Assembly: GCA_964034945.1 (NCBI GenBank)
Contig: OZ035962.1
Coordinates: 71,020,774-71,084,773, forward strand
Reading direction: 5' to 3'
Source: Chrysopilus asiliformis
Lineage: Eukaryota > Arthropoda > Insecta > Diptera > Rhagionidae
Length of the DNA stretch: 64,000 bases
Both the position numbers and the translations under genes were made by a program. How positions within the stretch are numbered: the first letter of the stretch is position 1; each line of letters opens with the position of its first letter. A model generated the notes under the pieces. It made no database searches and was not told where the DNA came from. It worked only from the letters and a program-made list of their open reading frames with translations. Below, piece after piece: positions 58,649 to 64,000 of this stretch.

Positions 58649-58672
58649 CATATCAAGTAATTTCACGAGCAT
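58649..58672 (-). CDS. SLC44A1: Candidate alternative first coding exon of the CTL gene
   Basis: On the minus strand, ATG starts eight codons, MLVKLLDM, ending at a strong donor (GATATG|GTAAGTATT) in phase 0. This matches the phase-0 acceptor of CTL exon 2 at 48347, just as exon 1 (ending ATATG|GTAAGTT) does. An in-frame TAA lies upstream of the ATG. Splicing would skip exon 1 and remove a 10.3-kb intron, producing a shorter cytosolic N-terminus. SLC44A2 in mammals has such promoter-specific N-termini. No transcript data, so this is inference. Confidence 0.4.
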
Positions 58673-61600
58673 GAACTTAAGACCAGCTTAGTAGTTCATA
58701 AATTTCTAAATTTCTTAAGACTTTTTTATTATTTATATTTTAAAGTTTTTATTTTTAAATCTAAATTACACTTTAGAATAAGAGAAAAAGTAATTTACAG
58801 CTTAGTAGATAGCTTAAAAAATTCTTTTAATTATTATTAATAGTATTTAGTGGAGGGACGACATAAGTGTTTAAATTTAGTTCATAATCTTTATTTTTCC
58901 TCGACATTTGTAGGAAAGTATTTTGATTAAATTTTTCTTTATTAAGTTTAATTCATCTTTAATACAATTTAATCTTTTCTATTATTATTACTTTTTTTTA
59001 TATAAATATATGTGTTCTTAAATTTTGTAACAAATGACATATAAAAGGAGTATAAAAATCTATCAACGTATTGTGGTTATGCAAGACTAACTCTAAAATT
59101 TCTTTAAAATAAAAGACAAATTAATTAGTACTAGTACACAAAAATAGGAGCGTGCTTTTAAAATTTTCTTTATTATACCCAGACCCACCGCGTGCAGGTT
59201 TTGCGCCGCACAGATGCGCTTTATCTCAGGGGCGCCAATTGGAGCAATTAATTTAATTTTTATTGGTTTCGATTTTTTCAAAATAATTTTTATGAATTGA
59301 ACAAATAAATATATTATGAAGTTATTTTTTGATTTTAAACAATTGACACTATTCCCGAATTGATTATAGCTTCGATTTTCGGAAATTTCACGTTAAATGG
59401 TGTTCCAGAATCATGCTTGCACCGGAGTAACCCATATTCCCATTGGCGCATCACTTCGTTCGACGCGACGATTGTCACGTCACTTCACGTAGAGTTTGCT
59501 ATTCTTATCGTCTTGAAAATCGACCATTTATTTCCATACCTGAATATCTGTCTTACGGAATACTGAGCAGTAGCAATTTCCAAATATGTACAGTTTGAAA
59601 AAATATATTGTAAGTGGATTTCAGCATTGAAACATTTTTTTTTCAGCCATCAATTGAAATACAGGGGCTTTATCATGTACATATCTCGAATCGAAAATCA
59701 AATCGACTCGAACGCTGTACTCGAAAACGAATTGCAGTAAAACTTTCGTTTCGAGTAAAATGTACTGCCATAAATTAATCGAAAACAAGGAACCTGCTGG
59801 TAGCTTGATAAATTCGTGCTTATATTTAGCTGTCAATATTAGCTATACGATTTCAAATTGTTTACTAATTTTTCCGTTTTTTTTTTGTTGTTGAAAAAAT
59901 AATAAGTGTCGGGCATTTTTAAGTGTCGGGATATCAGTGATGAAAGTGATGACGGCGTTTCCAGTCCAAGGATTATCAGAAAATCTGCACGGAATAAAAG
60001 TGATCTGTTAGCGCTGCCTCCAAAATGGTATACAAAATGATAAAATGGAGTTATAGGATGTGTTGAATGGAACACACATCAACATCATTGGACCAAAAGA
60101 CAACGAACATTTATATTTCATTTATATTTAGTATTTAAAATACCCTTAAATGAAATAAAAAAACATGAAAACTACTCATATTTCGTTTTCGAGTTTCAAA
60201 TCCGATGACTGCAACCTATTCGAGTAAATTTCCGAAAATGAATGACAAATATTTGATCGAAATCGAGTTAGCTGATACCGTTTCAGAATTTTCCGTACAT
60301 TTCACTTTCGATTCGAGTTCCCTGATAAGGCCCCTGAGCACTCCATTTGTCGTGTCGATCGACATTCAGAATGAGAGTGTATGGCATTCCACAATCCGAA
60401 CGAATCGGAAATTTAACAGATAAATATACGAAAAGATATTTGCTTCAATATTCGATTGGCAGGTGTATTGTTTTGATTTTCTGCTCCATTTATCAAATAG
60501 AAGATGATGAAGAAAAAAAGAGACTAGCTTAGAAGCAGAGCCCATTTTCAGAAAAATATCAGATAGCAATTTCATGGAGTTTTTCCTTTCTCTTGTAACT
60601 CTAATTGAAATCTAATCGACACTAATTTAAATCTACTAGATCTCTTACTATCTGCTTCCTTAGAACGGGGGAAAACTGTTACAATTACGCAACAATGGGC
60701 AGAACTAGAAACTTTTTGTGCTTTTAAATATATGAGAAGTACATGTTCTCAATATTTCGAATTAAAGGATGATTAAAGTTTTTGCTAATTTGGAGCTATT
60801 TGATGTGGGTTCGGCAAATTGGTAAAATGTCCACCTTTTTATGCCACGTTTTCCGCTCCTGACGGCTTCGAGTAAACACAATTTACGATCTTCAGCGGGC
60901 AATACCTAAATTTCAAAAAATGTCAAAAACACGAAAGAAATTGTGTATATAAATGTTTTGACACAAGGCACAAAAAATGTTGACAAAAGCACACGGTCCA
61001 CAAAACAATGTCTAGGATCGGCAAAAGTAATATACGGTTTAATTATTTTCTTTTAAAATACACTCTGAACATAATGGCGCATATTCATAGTCGTTGAGTT
61101 AAACTGTATTTAGCAAAACCATGTATAAAATTGAACACTCATTATAAAAATAAACAAATTTTAATTCGGGTTTAATTAAACAATGGAACTTTTATGTTTT
61201 CAGTTTAAATCTAGCCTAAAATTACAAATGTCAAACGCGAAATGCACTTCTTATTTGGTTTTATTCGTAAATAAATGGAAATAAAACTTCCATGAAAAGC
61301 TGTGGATTTAAAGGAATTTACTTTTTAAGTTTAGTTGTGATTGAATTTCTTTTTAATTAAAAAATACGCCAAAAAATCGTGAAATAAACAGAATTTACAA
61401 TGTTTCTGGGATATACACAACCCAATTACTGTTAATATTTAAACCTCATCGATAGAAATCGTTTAACTTAATTTTTGCAGGCAAAATGTTATACAATTTG
61501 AGGTTGATCAACCACTTGAACATGACTTTCGCCAAGTTTAAATTTAAAACCCATTTTAGCGCTTAAACACAGATCAAAGTAGTTTATGAATATTTTTAAA

Positions 61601-64000
61601 CCCAGTTTAGCTTAAACAAGGTTTAAAAAACCTCTATGAATAAGGCCCAATGGCACAATTATTTTCATGATATTCAAGAAAAAGTATATTTACCTTTTTT
61701 GCCATTTTTACTTTCCAGAAATTAGCTTCATAAAAATCAACTTATATTTTCGCAACGAAAAGCGACTTTGAAGAAAATTTTTTTTACTGTTTGTCAAATA
61801 TTTCTGTTCAAGACACAACATTTTTGGTGCACAGATGGGGGCATTGCTCACCTTGTACTTATATATGCAATAATTAGCATCTAACAACGGTTGGGAAAAA
61901 ATTAAATCTGGATTTCAGGTAATGATTGAAATATACGCGGCATATTGTTAGGTATATATATTTGCGTCCATTTTTCCCATGCAAATTGTAATTTTTTTTT
62001 CTTCAATTTTTTGACTATTTGGGGGTGGAACTAAATGTTTGCCAAACATGTATCTGGTGTGATTTTGCTATTATTGTACAATCTTTAGAGAGATTTTCCT
62101 CAAAACTAAAAGATATAGGCTAAATCCACATTATAAACTTTACGATTTAATGCGCCATTGTCGAAAAAATCACAGAAAATTTTTACTTCATATGTGAAAA
62201 AAAGCAGTGTGCAATTTAAGCATTTACGGTCTCATTCTTTGTTACGAATTTGTTACGAAAAACGTATTTAACAACTCTTGCATAGGAATTATTTTGAACT
62301 AGATACGAGCCATGCCAATTCGCTTTTGCTAGTAATACCAATGATTACCGAATATAGATGGGAAGTAAATGGAAGTTTCCGTTTAACTACGGCAGAGAAA
62401 AGAGATGCGCGATAAAAAAAAGTCACCAAGCAACACCATATTTCCCTTTTACACCTTCATGTCATATGGAATTGAAGAAAAAACAAGAAACTTGTCGTTT
62501 AGTCAGGGCTAAACAAAGCGAGATTTTCATATCCTTATAGCGGTCAAAAATTTGTATTATATTTACACAACCCTTGCACCAACACCATCATGCTTCCGAC
62601 AGCGGCCTGACAGTTCGCGAAAATTTTCAAGCAAATTATGACACTTTTTTATTATTTAAATCGCGAAATACACTAAAAATCAACGAAATTAACACGAAAA
62701 CTAAATTTTCCACCGAAATTGATGGTTTGTTTTGATTTTTAACTAACTGACTGCTGAGATTCAAATTTGTGTATTGCCATTGTGCGATTTTTTTATGGGT
62801 TTTTCGAGGCGCATTACAACTAATTACGCATTACATCTGAGATGTGGCAACACCTGAGATGAGGCCGCACACATTAATATCTCAGTATTCACACAGAAAT
62901 TGAAACCGCCGACATGTCGCTAGTTGTCCCTCTCTCAAACCAAATATTTTTGGAGAACTTTCTTATCTATATTAGGTAATCATTGGTAATACCCACAAAT
63001 TTATTGATACTATTTTAAATGGCCATACATTTTTATTTAGGTTTAGTGATTTTTACTAAAGACCGTGTATTTTCGTGTATTTTTTTATGAATTATAGCGC
63101 GAACTAAATTATATATTCAAGCGGATGAATTCATCAATAAGCAACTCTTGTTCTTCAGGATATTTGGATGTTAGTTGATTTGATAGTGCAAAAAGTGATC
63201 TTTTTATGTAAAATTATCTTCTTATGTTTCGTTTCTTTTTTTTTAAATTGTCAGTATCATAAGAACACTTGCATTTACAAAATTTTATAATATATAGTAC
63301 CTACTTCGAAATATCGAGCGGAAAATGTTTTGAAAACTCAATTTTTTGTTATGCATAAAAAAGAAAAAAAGAACTTGTGTATAACTCTGAATAATTATTC
63401 AATCAAAATATAAAAAAAAGACAGAAGGAAAAAATAATAAAAAATGCATTTCATGTAGTTAATGTTTATTACTTACAAACGAACAAAATTATACAAATTA
63501 TTTGTCTAAAAAATGTCAAGAGTATTAATACAAAAAATATTAATGAGAATTTTTAAAATAAATTTTATAATTTGACTATAAATTTTTCTCAACTAAAATT
63601 CAAATGAGTTGCTTTAAAATGAACATGTAATAAATTCTAAATGATACAAGTATGTGTAAATGAATTGTAATAAATTAAAATTTTTAAAGTTGAATTTGAA
63701 AAATAAATTATTGTGCACGGCACATACATATAAAAATTAAAATGGTGCAGCTCCTATTTAAGTAAGGTAATGATTTTATTAATTATATAAATTAATAGAA
63801 AATTGAATTTTGTTGTGGATTCTTTCTTTAGGTGAAATTTTTGAATAATTTTCTAAAAATGTTCACTAAGGTTTTATAAGCGTAACCGTTATATCAAAAT
63901 TTGTTAAATGAAAACATTTTCATTTATTCTTTTCAAAATAATCGTTATTTTTTTACAAAAGAGGGTAATTATGTCGCTTATTATTAGTTTGAATTAATTT
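58673..64000. other. Intergenic, no gene recognised
   Basis: AT-rich. Only short frames. Two inverted-repeat candidates are weak: about 59662-60338 (CAGGGGCTTTATC against CAGGGGCCTTATC inverted, no 8-bp duplication) and about 61079-61648 (TTATTCATAG ends). Promoter and 5' UTR of the CTL long isoform would start here, but no core element is evident. Confidence 0.5.

Noticed and set aside
59662..60338. hAT-like inverted ends CAGGGGC...
   Set aside because: The 8-bp flanks do not match (TTGAAATA against AGCACTCC), so it was not called as an element.
61079..61648. Possible MITE with TTATTCATAG ends
   Set aside because: Inverted repeats are short and offset, and only a 6-bp direct flank was found; chance not excluded.
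1..64000. CRISPR arrays, operons, rRNA or tRNA genes
   Set aside because: No spaced direct-repeat array or RNA gene signature seen; the window is eukaryotic with spliced genes.

Overview
This window looks like nuclear DNA of an insect, most likely a (cyclorrhaphan) fly. It is AT-rich, has spliced genes with GT/AG introns, and is crowded with transposable elements: Harbinger, hAT, Tc1/mariner/pogo, piggyBac-like MITEs, copia, and LINE fragments. The species assignment is inference from gene similarity (a crammer-like inhibitor) and repeat style. No bacterial, CRISPR, rRNA or tRNA feature was seen.

Three host genes can be assembled from exons. (1) A two-exon plus-strand gene (5198-5251, 6657-6869) encodes an 88-residue stand-alone cathepsin propeptide (I29) inhibitor like Drosophila crammer. 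(2) A five-exon plus-strand gene (16439-29956) encodes a 1220-residue protein with an N-terminal ubiquitin-like domain and a C-terminal AN1 zinc finger, the ZFAND4/ANUBL1 architecture. (3) A 14-exon minus-strand gene (50881 down to 38335) encodes a 604-residue choline transporter-like protein (SLC44A1/CTL1 type). A second possible first exon lies far upstream at 58649-58672. Genes 2 and 3 are tail to tail, with about 8.4 kb between their stop codons. The three genes are not an operon and share no evident pathway.

The rest is largely mobile DNA. The largest element is a copia retrotransposon (9886-13915) with 166-bp LTRs that read as identical and a 5-bp target duplication. Its single long ORF has lost the YVDD-bearing centre of the reverse transcriptase in frame, so it should be non-autonomous. 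Around it sit three of four copies of one Harbinger MITE. Other MITEs, many with clean target duplications, fill the introns of genes 2 and 3: hAT elements at 18996, 26110, 41025, 43810, 46802 and 55453, and TA-flanked elements at 2732, 22955, 31106, 32734, 37104, 38760, 39142 and 44825. A piggyBac-like element at 6182 and two mariner deletion derivatives at 33916 and 53539 add to these. Several are nested.

Layout: 1-5.1 kb is repeats, with a 2.4-kb TA-flanked element next to the inhibitor gene. 5.2-6.9 kb is the inhibitor gene. 7-15.4 kb is a tandem repeat, Harbinger MITEs and copia. 16.4-30 kb is the ZFAND4-like gene with repeat-filled introns. 30-38.3 kb is AT-rich intergenic DNA with mariner and hairpin MITEs. 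38.3-50.9 kb is the CTL gene. 50.9-58.6 kb is its probable long first intron. 58.7-64 kb holds no gene I recognise. No clearly new molecular system was found. The most notable items are the RT-deleted copia, the hAT group with changing subterminal arrays, the repeat family with a hypervariable internal tract, and the alternative CTL1 first exon.
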